Part shown: positions 54,312 to 62,838 of the stretch, piece after piece
Numbering within the stretch: the first letter of the stretch is position 1
Layout of the letters: each line of letters begins with the position of its first letter
Origin: Lichenicola sp965198655
GTDB lineage: Bacteria > Pseudomonadota > Alphaproteobacteria > Acetobacterales > Acetobacteraceae
Length of the DNA: 64,000 nucleotides
Reading direction: 5' to 3'
Assembly (NCBI GenBank): GCA_965198655.1
Contig: OZ240668.1
Span: 868,001 to 932,000 of the forward strand
Notes under the pieces: model-generated
What the model saw: only the letters and a program-made list of their open reading frames with translations
Databases searched by the model: none
Told to the model about the DNA's origin: nothing
Translations under genes and position numbers: made by a program

Positions 54312-55343
54312 ATGGACCAGCACCCGGTCGGCACACGGCTCGACCTTCTGACCTCCAACCCGGTCTACAAGCCGTTCCGCTACCCTTGGGCCTATGACGC
54401 CTGGCTGACCCAGCAGCGCGTGCACTGGCTGCCCGAGGAGGTGCCGCTCGCCGACGACGTGAAGGACTGGCACAAGAACCTGTCCGCGTCCGAGCAGAAC
54501 CTGGTCACGCAGATCTTTCGCTTCTTCACGCAGTCTGACGTGGAAGTGAACAATTGCTACATGAAGCACTACAGCCAGGTGTTCAAACCCACCGAGATCC
54601 TGATGATGCTCTCGGCGTTCTCCAACATCGAGACCATCCACATCGCCGCCTACAGCCACCTGCTCGACACCATCGGCATGCCCGAAGCGGAATACTCGGC
54701 CTTCCTCGGCTACAAGGAGATGAAGGACAAGTACGACTACATGCAGGGCTTCCGTGTCGATTCCAAGCACGAGATTGCCAAGACCCTGGCCGCGTTCGGC
54801 GCCTTCACCGAGGGGCTGCAGTTGTTCGCCTCGTTCGCGATCCTGCTGAACTTCCCGCGCTTCAACAAGCTCAAGGGCATGGGCCAGATCGTCACCTGGT
54901 CGGTGCGCGACGAGACGCTGCACTGCCTGTCGGTGATCCGGCTGTTCCGCGTGTTCGTGCAGGAGAACCCGGAGATCTGGACCGACCGCCTGCGCGCGGA
55001 GCTGACCGAGGTGTGCCAGACCATCGTGCACCACGAGGACGCGTTCATCGACCTCGCCTTCGAGCTCGGTCCGGTGGAGGGCCTCGATGCGGCGCAGGTC
55101 AAGCGCTACATCCGCTTCATCGCCGACCGCCGGCTGCTGCAGCTCGGGCTGGAGCCGCTCTACCACGTCGACAGCAACCCGCTGCCCTGGCTCGACGACC
55201 TGCTGAACGCGGTGGAGCACGCGAACTTCTTCGAGAACCGGTCCACCGAGTACAGCCGCGCCTCGACCAGCGGCACCTGGGAGGAAGCTTTCACCTCCTC
55301 CATCGGCAGCGACTGGCACCGCGAGACCGCGGTCCCGGCCTGA
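54312..55343 (+). CDS. nrdB: Class Ia ribonucleotide reductase, beta subunit
   Basis: A 343-residue R2 subunit that generates the tyrosyl radical for ribonucleotide reduction. Iron ligands are seen in FTQSDVEVNN (Asp), IETIHIAAY (Glu, His), the EGLQLFASFA segment (Glu) and DETLHC (Glu, His). The radical Tyr follows the His at the end of HIAAY. The ATG at 54312 gives the normal N-terminus; in-frame codons upstream are not family-like. The alpha subunit nrdA, usually adjacent, is not within the window on either side. HPF follows about 100 bp downstream. Confidence 0.95.
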   Translation: MDQHPVGTRLDLLTSNPVYKPFRYPWAYDAWLTQQRVHWLPEEVPLADDVKDWHKNLSASEQNLVTQIFRFFTQSDVEVNNCYMKHYSQVFKPTEILMMLSAFSNIETIHIAAYSHLLDTIGMPEAEYSAFLGYKEMKDKYDYMQGFRVDSKHEIAKTLAAFGAFTEGLQLFASFAILLNFPRFNKLKGMGQIVTWSVRDETLHCLSVIRLFRVFVQENPEIWTDRLRAELTEVCQTIVHHEDAFIDLAFELGPVEGLDAAQVKRYIRFIADRRLLQLGLEPLYHVDSNPLPWLDDLLNAVEHANFFENRSTEYSRASTSGTWEEAFTSSIGSDWHRETAVPA

Positions 55344-55441
55344 CGCCGGCGCGCGTCCCCGCGGCGCGCGCAACCCCCTTCCGGCCGGTCCGTTCACGAT
55401 GGACGCCCGCCATACGGGCGGGCCGCCGGGAGGAGAACACC

Positions 55442-55801
55442 ATGGATCGTCCGCTGGAGATCGCGTTCCACAACCTGCAGAGCTCGGAGTCGCTCGAGGC
55501 GGAGATCAGGCAGCAGATGGACCGGCTGGAGACCCGTTACGGCCATCTCACCGGTGGCCGGGTTTCGGTGGAGGCGCTGCACCAGCAACACCAGACCGGC
55601 AACCTGTACGAGGTGCACATCACCCTGTCGCGCCCCGGCCAGGAGATCGCGGTGTCGCACGAGCCGCACCACGCCCGCGAGCGGCGCGCCCATCCCGACA
55701 TACGCAGCGCGGTGCGAGACGCGTTCCGTGCGGTGGAAAAGCAACTGGAAACGGCGAAAGCGTCACCCGGAGGCCGCAGCGCGCGCAGTAAGGGCGATTA
55801 G
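55442..55801 (+). CDS. hpf: Ribosome hibernation-promoting factor, short form
   Basis: A 119-residue S30EA/YfiA-type protein. The family pattern IAFHNLQSSESLEAEIRQQM, RVSVEALHQQHQTGNLYEV and the basic HHARERRAHPDIRSAVRDAF segment are clear. It binds the 30S subunit in stationary phase. It lacks the C-terminal dimerisation domain of long HPF. GGGAGGAG lies seven bases before the ATG. It may be co-transcribed with nrdB. Confidence 0.88.
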   Translation: MDRPLEIAFHNLQSSESLEAEIRQQMDRLETRYGHLTGGRVSVEALHQQHQTGNLYEVHITLSRPGQEIAVSHEPHHARERRAHPDIRSAVRDAFRAVEKQLETAKASPGGRSARSKGD

Positions 55802-55907
55802 CGTCAATAAATCGTTTGTATCGCCTGGATAACGAGATAGGTTGTCCTACGGGATCGGGATGGAACCGCGTGTCGCAGGGGTTCCCCGCTCCGGAGGCGA
55901 TCGAACA

Positions 55908-56288
55908 GTGCAGGATATGCCGTTTCTTGAAGCGGTTCAGGAACCCGATGCTGACCGCCACGGCGGGGGGCTCGACTACGAGGCGCTGTCCCGGGTCGAC
56001 TCCCGCCCCGGCTCGGTCGGGCTGGGCCTCGGCCTGGAGCCGGTCCGTCAGGTCCGCCGCCTGCCGGAACGCCTTCTGGTCGCGGCGCACCAGGCGTGCG
56101 ACCTAGGCGCGCTTGAGGTGGCGGCAAGCCTTCTGTCGGTTACCGAGGTCGTGCTGCTGCAGCCGCAGCTCGGCTCCCCGGGCGCGCATCGGCGTGCCGT
56201 AGAGGGGCTGGTCGCGGCGCATGAGCGCCTTTGGCACCTCAGGCGTGCCGGTCATGTCGACCCCGACCCGTTCGCCGGGTCGCCCTGA
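55908..56288 (+). CDS. Conserved-looking hypothetical protein
   Basis: A 126-residue protein with no recognised domain. GTG 55908 is preferred because GGAGG lies about ten bases upstream; an ATG two codons later is the alternative. The second half is helical and Leu/Ala-rich (LPERLLVAAHQACDLGALEV, then AASLLSVTEVVLLQP), resembling a small helical-bundle domain. Its stop touches the stop of the convergent methyltransferase gene. Confidence 0.55.
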   Translation: MQDMPFLEAVQEPDADRHGGGLDYEALSRVDSRPGSVGLGLGLEPVRQVRRLPERLLVAAHQACDLGALEVAASLLSVTEVVLLQPQLGSPGAHRRAVEGLVAAHERLWHLRRAGHVDPDPFAGSP

Positions 56289-57056
56289 TCAGTCGAACAA
56301 CAGCGCCTCCGCGTGCCGCAGGATGCGTTCCGCCGGCTCGGTGAAGCCGCCGCCCGGGTGATGCAGCACCAGCCCGGGTAGCACGGCGTCCCTGCCCTGT
56401 GCGCCCAGGGTGCCGCGGACCAGCACGATCCGCGCCGGGCGGCCCGCGACCGGCCACAGCGGCAGCAGCCGGATCGCGCCGAACCCGCTCGCCGTCATCG
56501 CCGCCGCCGCCTCGGCGTGACGGGCGGTGGGAAGCACAAAGGTGAGCGCCCCATCGGGGCGAAGCAGGTGCGCCAGGCACCGGCTCCAACTGGCCAGCGT
56601 GCCGGCCGGCGCCCGCCGGGCGAGGTCGCGACGCGGCGACGGCGACGCGCTGGACAGGCTGTCGTGCCAAGGCGGGTTGGCGATCGCGTGGTCGTAACGG
56701 GTCCGGGCCTGGCCCTCAGCCGCCGCGAGCCGTGCGGATGCATCCCCGAGCGAACCGACCAGCACCGGCCAGTCGGCCCGGCCGTTGGCGTCGAGGTTGT
56801 GCCGGGCCAGGGCGGCGGTGGCGGGATCCTGCTCGATCCCGGTCCCGTGCACCTCCGCCCGCGCCGACAAGCACAGCAACCCCGCACCGGCGCCGCAACC
56901 GGCCTCCAGCACGTGCAGCCCGGGACGCACCGGCACCGACGCCGCCAGCAGCACCGGCTCGATCCCGCTCCGGTAGCCGTCGCGGAACTGGCGATAGGAC
57001 ACCCGGCCGTTGAGCAGCGTGCCGTCGGTGGTGGCGGCCGGCGCCGCGATCAGCAT
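56289..57056 (-). CDS. TrmN6-like SAM-dependent methyltransferase
   Basis: A 255-residue class I methyltransferase with the SAM motif LEAGCGAGAGLLCL, acidic GIEQDP and the catalytic NPPW of N6-adenine enzymes. The N-terminal LNGRVSYRQFRDGYRSGIEP is typical of the tRNA1(Val) A37 N6-methyltransferase (TrmN6/YfiC) group, the likely function. ATG 57056 begins at this conserved region. Divergent from the polyprenyl synthase gene with about 150 bp between; this pairing with ispB-type genes is common in Alphaproteobacteria. Confidence 0.85.
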   Translation of the reverse strand: MLIAAPAATTDGTLLNGRVSYRQFRDGYRSGIEPVLLAASVPVRPGLHVLEAGCGAGAGLLCLSARAEVHGTGIEQDPATAALARHNLDANGRADWPVLVGSLGDASARLAAAEGQARTRYDHAIANPPWHDSLSSASPSPRRDLARRAPAGTLASWSRCLAHLLRPDGALTFVLPTARHAEAAAAMTASGFGAIRLLPLWPVAGRPARIVLVRGTLGAQGRDAVLPGLVLHHPGGGFTEPAERILRHAEALLFD

Positions 57057-57202
57057 GACGGTGGCCGGTCCTGCCCGGATCGGCCGAGGCCCGTTCGGAG
57101 TCGCTCCCAGAGTCGCTTCAGGCCGGGCCGCCGATGCTTGACCACCCCACCACCGCCACTCATATCTGCCTCGCCTAGATCCTGGAGCGTGGAGGACACC
57201 GC

Positions 57203-58312
57203 TTGGGCCTTGCCGCCAGTCTGCCGGAATCCGCCGCGACCACAAGAAGCAGCGACCGGTACGACACGCAGGAGCACGGGGCGGGCGGGGAAGCGGCGCT
57301 CAACGCGTTGGCGGCGCTGCTGCACGACGACATGCAGGCCTGCAACCGCGCCATCCTGGCCCGCATGGACAGCCCGGTCACGCTGATCCCGCAGCTCGCC
57401 GCCCACCTCATCGCCGCCGGCGGCAAGCGCCTGCGCCCCCTGCTGACCCTGGCCTCGGCGCGGCTGTGCGGCTACCCGGACGACGCCGCCAGGGTCGGGG
57501 CGGGGCCTGGGGCCGGGCTCGGGGGAACGCGCCACGTCAACCTGGCCGCCTGCGTCGAGTTCATCCACACCGCCACCCTGCTGCACGACGACGTGGTGGA
57601 CGAAAGCCGGCTGCGTCGCGGGCTCGCCAGCGCCAACGCGGTGTTCGGCAACAAGGCCTCGGTGCTGGTCGGCGACTTCCTGTTCGCGCGCTCGTTCCAG
57701 TTGATGACCGAGGACGGCTCGCTGGAGGTGATGGCGATCCTGTCCAAGGCGTCCGCCACCATCGCCGAGGGCGAGGTGCTGCAGATGGCCACCCAGAACG
57801 ACCTATCGACCACCATGGAGCGCTACCTGGAGGTGATACACGGCAAGACCGCGGCGCTGTTCGCGGCGGCCTGCCGGGTGGGGGCGGTGGTGGCGGGACG
57901 TCCGGAGCGGGACGCGCTGGCGCTGGACAGCTTCGGCACCAATCTCGGCATGGCGTTCCAGCTCGTCGACGACGCGCTCGACTATGCCGCCGACCAGCGC
58001 CAGCTCGGCAAGACGGTGGGCGACGACTTCCGCGAGGGCAAGATCACCCTGCCGGTGCTGGCCGCCTACGAGGCCGGCTCGGAGCAGGACCGCCAGTTCT
58101 GGCGCCGGGTGATCGAGGACAGCGCGCAGGAGCCGGACGACCTCGACCACGCGCTCGGCCTGATCGCCGCCACCGGGTCCATCGGCGCCACCCTGCGCCA
58201 CGCCGCCGACTACGCCGACCGCGCCCGTGACGCGCTGTCGAGCTTTCCCGACAGCCGGATCCGGCAGCTCCTGTGCGGGGTCGCCACCTACACCGTCAGC
58301 CGCGGGCGGTAG
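57203..58312 (+). CDS. ispB: Polyprenyl (octa/decaprenyl) diphosphate synthase
   Basis: A 369-residue trans-prenyltransferase that makes the ubiquinone side chain. First Asp-rich motif LLHDDVVDESRLRRG and second FQLVDDALDYAAD are intact, as are GGKRLRPLLTL and GEVLQMA. An unusual Gly-rich insert (ARVGAGPGAGLGGTRHVN) lies before the first Asp motif. The start is TTG 57203, supported by GGAGGA eight bases upstream. Chain length cannot be told from sequence; decaprenyl is usual in Acetobacteraceae. Confidence 0.93.
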   Translation: MGLAASLPESAATTRSSDRYDTQEHGAGGEAALNALAALLHDDMQACNRAILARMDSPVTLIPQLAAHLIAAGGKRLRPLLTLASARLCGYPDDAARVGAGPGAGLGGTRHVNLAACVEFIHTATLLHDDVVDESRLRRGLASANAVFGNKASVLVGDFLFARSFQLMTEDGSLEVMAILSKASATIAEGEVLQMATQNDLSTTMERYLEVIHGKTAALFAAACRVGAVVAGRPERDALALDSFGTNLGMAFQLVDDALDYAADQRQLGKTVGDDFREGKITLPVLAAYEAGSEQDRQFWRRVIEDSAQEPDDLDHALGLIAATGSIGATLRHAADYADRARDALSSFPDSRIRQLLCGVATYTVSRGR

Positions 58313-58322
58313 CCTGACCCGT

Positions 58323-58443
58323 GAAGGCCAGGGCGCTGCCTTGGACCCGCTCAAGGCTTAGCCTTGAGAATCCAATTATCTTAACAAGTCGGTTTCCAAA
58401 GGCCGAGGCTTTTGGCAGGTCTGGGCAGAGCCCAGCCTTGTCT
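58323..58443. repeat. Palindromic intergenic element, copy B
   Basis: About 121 bp just past the ispB stop, inverted relative to copy A and highly similar along its length. It starts GAAGGCCAGGGCGCTGCC and contains CTCAAGGCTTAGCCTTGAG, CCAAAGGCCGAGGCTTTTGG and CTGGGCAGAGCCCAG. The central AT-rich part differs only slightly (TTAAGATAATT against TTATAACAATT). Confidence 0.8.
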
Positions 58444-58471
58444 TCCAACTCCGGTGTCCAGGCGGCTTGAC

Positions 58472-59701
58472 ATGACACTCCTGCGGAGCCGGCTGGGCGC
58501 GCTTGGCGAACGCGACTTCGCGTTGTTCCTGGTCGGCACCGCCGTGTCGTGCGTCGGCAGCGCCATGGTTCCGGTGGCCCTTTCCTTTGCGCTGTTCGCG
58601 CGCGGCGCCGGCGCCGGCCGCGTCAGCGCCGTGCTGGCGGCAGAAACGCTGCCGATGGCGCTGCTGATCCTGCTGGGCGGCGTGCTGGCGGACCGGTTCG
58701 CGCCGCGGCCGATCATGGTGGCGGCGGATCTGCTCCGCGCCGCCGCGCAATCGGTGCTGGCGATGCTGCTGCTGACCGGTCCGGCGCCGTTCGCCGCGGT
58801 GCTGGTCCTGGCCGCGCTGATCGGCATCGGGAACGCGCTCGACGGGCCCGGGCGGAACCGGCTGCTGACGCAGATCGTGACGCCCGACCTGCTGCCGAGC
58901 GCCAACGGCACGCTGATGCTGGCGACCTCCACCGCCGGACTGCTCGGCCCGGCCCTGGGCGGCGTCTTCGTTGGCGGCGTCGGCGCGGGGTGGGCGATCG
59001 CGCTGGACGCCGTGAGCTACCTCGCCAGCGCGCTGCTCCTGTGCTGCCTGCGGCCCAGGACGGACGGGCCGGGTGCGGAGGCCCAGCCGGGCACGCTGCG
59101 GGCGCTGCGGGACGGATGGAGCGAGTTCACCGGGAGATCCTGGGTCTGGCTGATGGTGTGCCTGTTCGCGATGCTGCACATGCTGTCCTGGGCCCCCACC
59201 GAGGTGCTGGGCGCGCTCCTCTTCGCCCATCGTCCCGCAGGCGCGCTGCGCTGGGGCACCCTGCTGTCGCTGGTGGGCGCCGGTGCGATCGGCGGCGCGA
59301 TGCTGGCGCTGCGGCTGCGGCCGGTGCGGCCGATCCGGGCGGTGCTGTTGTGGCTGCTGCTGTATCCCCTCCTGCCGCTGAGCCTGGCCGCATCGCTCCC
59401 GTTCTGGGCCCAAGGGGTGTGCTTCCTCCTTGCGGGCATCGAGATCGCCAACGTCAACGTGCTGTGGGAGAGCACCCTGCAACGGGTGATCCCGCCGGAG
59501 CGGCTGTCGCGCGTCTCGGCCTACGACCAGTTCGGCTCGTTCTGCCTGCTGCCGGTCGGCTACGCGCTGGCCGGCCCGATGGCGCTCCTGCTCGGCGTCG
59601 CCGGCGCGCTGTGGCTCGGGGCGGCGCTCGTCCTGCTCGCCACCCTGACGCTGTTGTCGCGCCGCGACGTACGGAACGCCGAGGCGCTGCTTGAGAGTTA
59701 A
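58472..59701 (+). CDS. MFS transporter (EntS/MFS_3-like)
   Basis: A 409-residue permease with about 12 hydrophobic helices. The N-terminus DFALFLVGTAVSCVGSAMVP, the motif-A loop GGVLADRFAPRP and GPALGGVFVG fit the MFS_3/EntS group of exporters. ATG 58472 is chosen because the frame before it runs through the palindromic element. Substrate unknown. Stands alone. Confidence 0.87.
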   Translation: MTLLRSRLGALGERDFALFLVGTAVSCVGSAMVPVALSFALFARGAGAGRVSAVLAAETLPMALLILLGGVLADRFAPRPIMVAADLLRAAAQSVLAMLLLTGPAPFAAVLVLAALIGIGNALDGPGRNRLLTQIVTPDLLPSANGTLMLATSTAGLLGPALGGVFVGGVGAGWAIALDAVSYLASALLLCCLRPRTDGPGAEAQPGTLRALRDGWSEFTGRSWVWLMVCLFAMLHMLSWAPTEVLGALLFAHRPAGALRWGTLLSLVGAGAIGGAMLALRLRPVRPIRAVLLWLLLYPLLPLSLAASLPFWAQGVCFLLAGIEIANVNVLWESTLQRVIPPERLSRVSAYDQFGSFCLLPVGYALAGPMALLLGVAGALWLGAALVLLATLTLLSRRDVRNAEALLES

Positions 59702-59801
59702 GGGGCGCCATGATCGTCCAGCCTCCGCCGGTCGCGGAGGGATCGAATGGAGCTCGACCGCACGGCAGGCCCGGGCGTGATCCGGGCGCCGTCGAATCAG
59801 A

Positions 59802-60626
59802 TCATGCTCTGGCCGGCGCAGCCTCGAACAGCGTCATCCCGTCATAGCCGAAGCCGGTCAGGCCGATGCAGAGCCGGTCCGCATCCTCCGCCGTGGCGGT
59901 AAACCAGGCCTGGCCGCGGTCCAGGACGTTCCGGTCGATGCGGACGGGCAGCTCGTCCAGCACCGCCTTCGCCCGGCGCGCCACCGCGCCGGCCGGGTCG
60001 AGCCAGGTGATCCCGGCCGGCGACAGCGCCTGCAGCGGCTCCAGCAGGATGCTGTAATGGGTGCAACTAATGCCGACCACGTCGATGCGCTCCGCCCCAG
60101 GCTGGCCGAACAGCCCGTCGAGCTCATGCCGGATCGCGTCGCGGTCGACCGCGCGGCGCCGGAACGCCTGCTCTGCGATGTCGGCGAGGCCGCGGGCCCC
60201 GTGCGCAAGCAGGGTGCAGTCGGGCGCGAACCGGGCCTGCAGCGTGCGGAGGTAGGGGCGGCGCACGGTGGCGCTGGTCGCCAGCAGGCCGATGGTGCGT
60301 GTGCGGCTGATCGCGGCGGCCCACTTGATCGGCGGCACGCAGCCGACGAACGGGATCGTCGGGTGGCGGGCGCGCAGCGTGTCCAGCGCGGTGGTGCTGG
60401 CGGTATTGCAGGCGATCACCACCACGTCCGGGCGCAGCCGCGCGATGGCAGCACCCAGCAGGTCGAGCACGCGCGCCACCAGCGTTGCGTCCGGCAGCTC
60501 GCCGTACGGGAACACCGCGTTGTCGGCCAGGTAGTCGATCGCAACGCCGGACAGGATCGCCCGCAGCTCGCGCACCACCGACAGGCCGCCGATCCCGGAG
60601 TCGAAGGCGAGCAGCCGGGCGGTCAT
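59802..60626 (-). CDS. murI: Glutamate racemase
   Basis: A 274-residue racemase producing D-glutamate for peptidoglycan. Start motif AFDSGIGGLSVVREL and the first catalytic Cys in VIACNTAST are normal; the second lies in VVGISCTHYSIL, where most MurI have GCTHYP. ATG 60626 is the family N-terminus. It follows pyrE by 13 bp in the same direction. Confidence 0.93.
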   Translation of the reverse strand: MTARLLAFDSGIGGLSVVRELRAILSGVAIDYLADNAVFPYGELPDATLVARVLDLLGAAIARLRPDVVVIACNTASTTALDTLRARHPTIPFVGCVPPIKWAAAISRTRTIGLLATSATVRRPYLRTLQARFAPDCTLLAHGARGLADIAEQAFRRRAVDRDAIRHELDGLFGQPGAERIDVVGISCTHYSILLEPLQALSPAGITWLDPAGAVARRAKAVLDELPVRIDRNVLDRGQAWFTATAEDADRLCIGLTGFGYDGMTLFEAAPARA

Positions 60627-60639
60627 GGCGGGCGGCGCG

Positions 60640-61410
60640 TCAGCTCTCGATCTTCGCCTTGGCGGCCAGCGCCTCCTCGGCACTCGCCACCCCGCCATGC
60701 CGGGCCGACCACGCGCACGGGTCCTCCAGGAAGCGGCGCACCTCGGCGGCGGCGGTCTCGGAGAAGTACGGCCGCTCCGCGCAGGCTTCCAGCACGTCCC
60801 ACCAGGTGCACAGCGCGTGCAGCGACACCCCCATCTCCGACAGGGTGCGGTGCGCGCCGGGGAACACGCCGTAGAAGAACACGACGAAGGCGTGGTCGAC
60901 CACGGCGCCGGCCTCGCGCAGCGAGCGCGCGAAGGTGATCTTGGAGGCCCCGTCGGTGGTGAGGTCCTCCACCAGCAGGGTGCGCTTGCCCTCCGGCACG
61001 TCGCCCTCGATCAGGGCGTTGCGTCCGAAGCCCTTGGGCTTCTTGCGCACATAGGCCATCGGCAGCGACAAGCGGTCGGCGATCCAGGCCGCAAACGGGA
61101 TGCCGGCGGTCTCGCCGCCGGCCACCACGTCGATGCTCTCGTAGCCGACGTGGCGACCGATCTTCTCCACCCCGAGCGAGACGATCTTGGACCGGGCGCG
61201 CGGGAAGAAGATGATCCGGCGGCAGTCGATGTAGACCGGCGACTTCCAGCCCGAGGTCAGGGTGTACGGCTCCTCCGGCCGGAAGTTGATCGCCTTGATC
61301 TCCAGCAGGAGCTGCGCCGTGGTCAGCGCCGCGTCGCGGTCCCAGTCGGTGGGCGCGGTGCGCACCGGCGCGGCGTGGACGCGTCCGCCCGTTCCCGAGT
61401 CCGTGGTCAT
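60640..61410 (-). CDS. pyrE: Orotate phosphoribosyltransferase
   Basis: A 256-residue enzyme converting orotate and PRPP to OMP. The PRPP-binding motif is TLLVEDLTTDGAS, with VAGGETAGIPFA and the basic loop AYVRKKPKGFGRNALIEG. It has about 30 extra N-terminal residues compared with E. coli PyrE and a short Ala-rich tail. AAAGGGA precedes ATG 61410. Upstream of murI in a two-gene unit, divergent from the ELM1-like gene. Confidence 0.94.
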   Translation of the reverse strand: MTTDSGTGGRVHAAPVRTAPTDWDRDAALTTAQLLLEIKAINFRPEEPYTLTSGWKSPVYIDCRRIIFFPRARSKIVSLGVEKIGRHVGYESIDVVAGGETAGIPFAAWIADRLSLPMAYVRKKPKGFGRNALIEGDVPEGKRTLLVEDLTTDGASKITFARSLREAGAVVDHAFVVFFYGVFPGAHRTLSEMGVSLHALCTWWDVLEACAERPYFSETAAAEVRRFLEDPCAWSARHGGVASAEEALAAKAKIES

Positions 61411-61499
61411 GCGCGTGGTCCCTTTATGCAAGCCGCTTGCGCCTCCACTATCCAAGCCGGCGGCGAAAATCCATGGCCGCCGGCAAGGGACGTGGTTCG

Positions 61500-62435
61500 A
61501 TGGACACGACGAGGCTTCTGGTGCTGCCGGCAGCACCCGTCTGGGTGATCGAGCCGCCCGGATCCGGGCCGGCCGCGGCGATCGCCGGCCGCCTCGGAAT
61601 GCCGTTCCGTCGGATCGGCCCGGCCGGGCCGGAAGGACGGGTGGCCCCTGGCAGCCAGCCGGAGCTGGTGATCTCGTCGGGCGTGCGGTCCGGCGCCCGG
61701 GCGCTGCTGCTCCGCGCCCGGCACGGCTGCCGGGTGGTGCACTGCGCCGCCACGCCCCGGCTTCCGCTGCAGCTCGCGCACCCGTTCGACATGATGGTGC
61801 TGCCCCTGAGCCGCGCGGCGCCGGCTGGGACGGACCGGGTGATGCCGGTGCTGGGGATGCCGCACGTGGTCTCGCCCGCCCTGCTGGACCGGGCCAGGCT
61901 GCTCTGGGCCGACCGGCTGGCGCACCTGCCGTCGCCGCGGATCGCGGTGCTGCTGGGCGGCGAGGCGACCGAGCCGCGCGAGGCGACGCAGCTCGCGCGC
62001 CGGCTGGCGTCGATGGCGCGCACGCGCGGCGGCTGCGTGCTGGCGGCGGCGCTGCCGGACTGCCGGCCGGACGTCGCGGACGCGTTCGGGGCCGGGCTGT
62101 CGGCCTGCCTGAGCCTGCTGCACCGCGCCGGCGAGCCCGGCGACGACCCGATGCTGGGCTTCCTCGGCAGCGCCGACGCGGTGGTGGCGGCCTGGACCGG
62201 ATCGCAAACCCTGAGCGAGGCCTGCGCCGGCTCCGCACCCGTGTTCACCGTGGTGTCGCGGCACCCTGGCCGGCAGAAGCCGAGCCATGGGCTGGTGGAC
62301 CGGCTGCTGGCGCTGGACCAGGTCCGGCCGCTGCAGGATTCGTTCTCGCCCTGGCCGCGCATGCCCCTGGACGAGGCCGGGCGGATCGCCCGCACCATCC
62401 TCGGCCGCTTCGCGCGGCCGGTGAACTCCGGGTAA
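61500..62435 (+). CDS. ELM1-like protein (COG3660/DUF1022)
   Basis: A 311-residue protein of the mitochondrial-fission ELM1 family found in plants and Alphaproteobacteria. Visible family parts are PELVISSGVRSGARALLLR, CRVVHCAATPRLP, RIAVLLGGEA and SEACAGSAPVFTV, in a GT-B-like glycosyltransferase arrangement. The bacterial function is unknown; envelope glycan work is possible. AAGGGA lies 13 bases before ATG 61500. Confidence 0.82.
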   Translation: MDTTRLLVLPAAPVWVIEPPGSGPAAAIAGRLGMPFRRIGPAGPEGRVAPGSQPELVISSGVRSGARALLLRARHGCRVVHCAATPRLPLQLAHPFDMMVLPLSRAAPAGTDRVMPVLGMPHVVSPALLDRARLLWADRLAHLPSPRIAVLLGGEATEPREATQLARRLASMARTRGGCVLAAALPDCRPDVADAFGAGLSACLSLLHRAGEPGDDPMLGFLGSADAVVAAWTGSQTLSEACAGSAPVFTVVSRHPGRQKPSHGLVDRLLALDQVRPLQDSFSPWPRMPLDEAGRIARTILGRFARPVNSG

Positions 62436-62544
62436 GACGAGCGGTCGGGAACCGCCGGTCTTGAAACCAAGAGGCGAGCCTGCGCATAACAAGGGGCGAC
62501 GCCTGCGAACGATTTGCAACTCGTCGCGTGGAAGGACGTGAACA

Positions 62545-62784
62545 TTGCCTGGCCGTATGCCCGTCATCGGACGCAACTGCGAGCGCGCCGTGGTCACCGC
62601 CTACCGCGAGCTGCGCGAGTGCGGCACGCTCGACATCCAGGCGTTCCACGCCTGCACCACGCTGTACCGAATCCACCACCCCGAGGCCTCGATCAGCGAG
62701 GCGCGCCGCCTGGTCGCGGAGTGGATCGACCACCACGTGGTCCGCGAGGCCGAAGGTGCCACCCCCGGCTGCGACTGCGACTGA
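62545..62784 (+). CDS. Small hypothetical protein
   Basis: A 79-residue protein without a known domain. TTG 62545 has GGAAGGA seven bases upstream; ATG 62557 is the alternative. It contains a helical centre (AVVTAYRELRECGTLDIQAF, ISEARRLVAEWIDHHVV) and ends in a Cys-x-Cys pair (GCDCD). It is convergent with gltA. The protein-like composition supports coding, but the role is unknown. Confidence 0.6.
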   Translation: MPGRMPVIGRNCERAVVTAYRELRECGTLDIQAFHACTTLYRIHHPEASISEARRLVAEWIDHHVVREAEGATPGCDCD

Positions 62785-62838
62785 GCGGACCGCGACCGGA
62801 CAAGTTGCGACCGGCCGGGCGGTGCCGCTCTATCCGGC

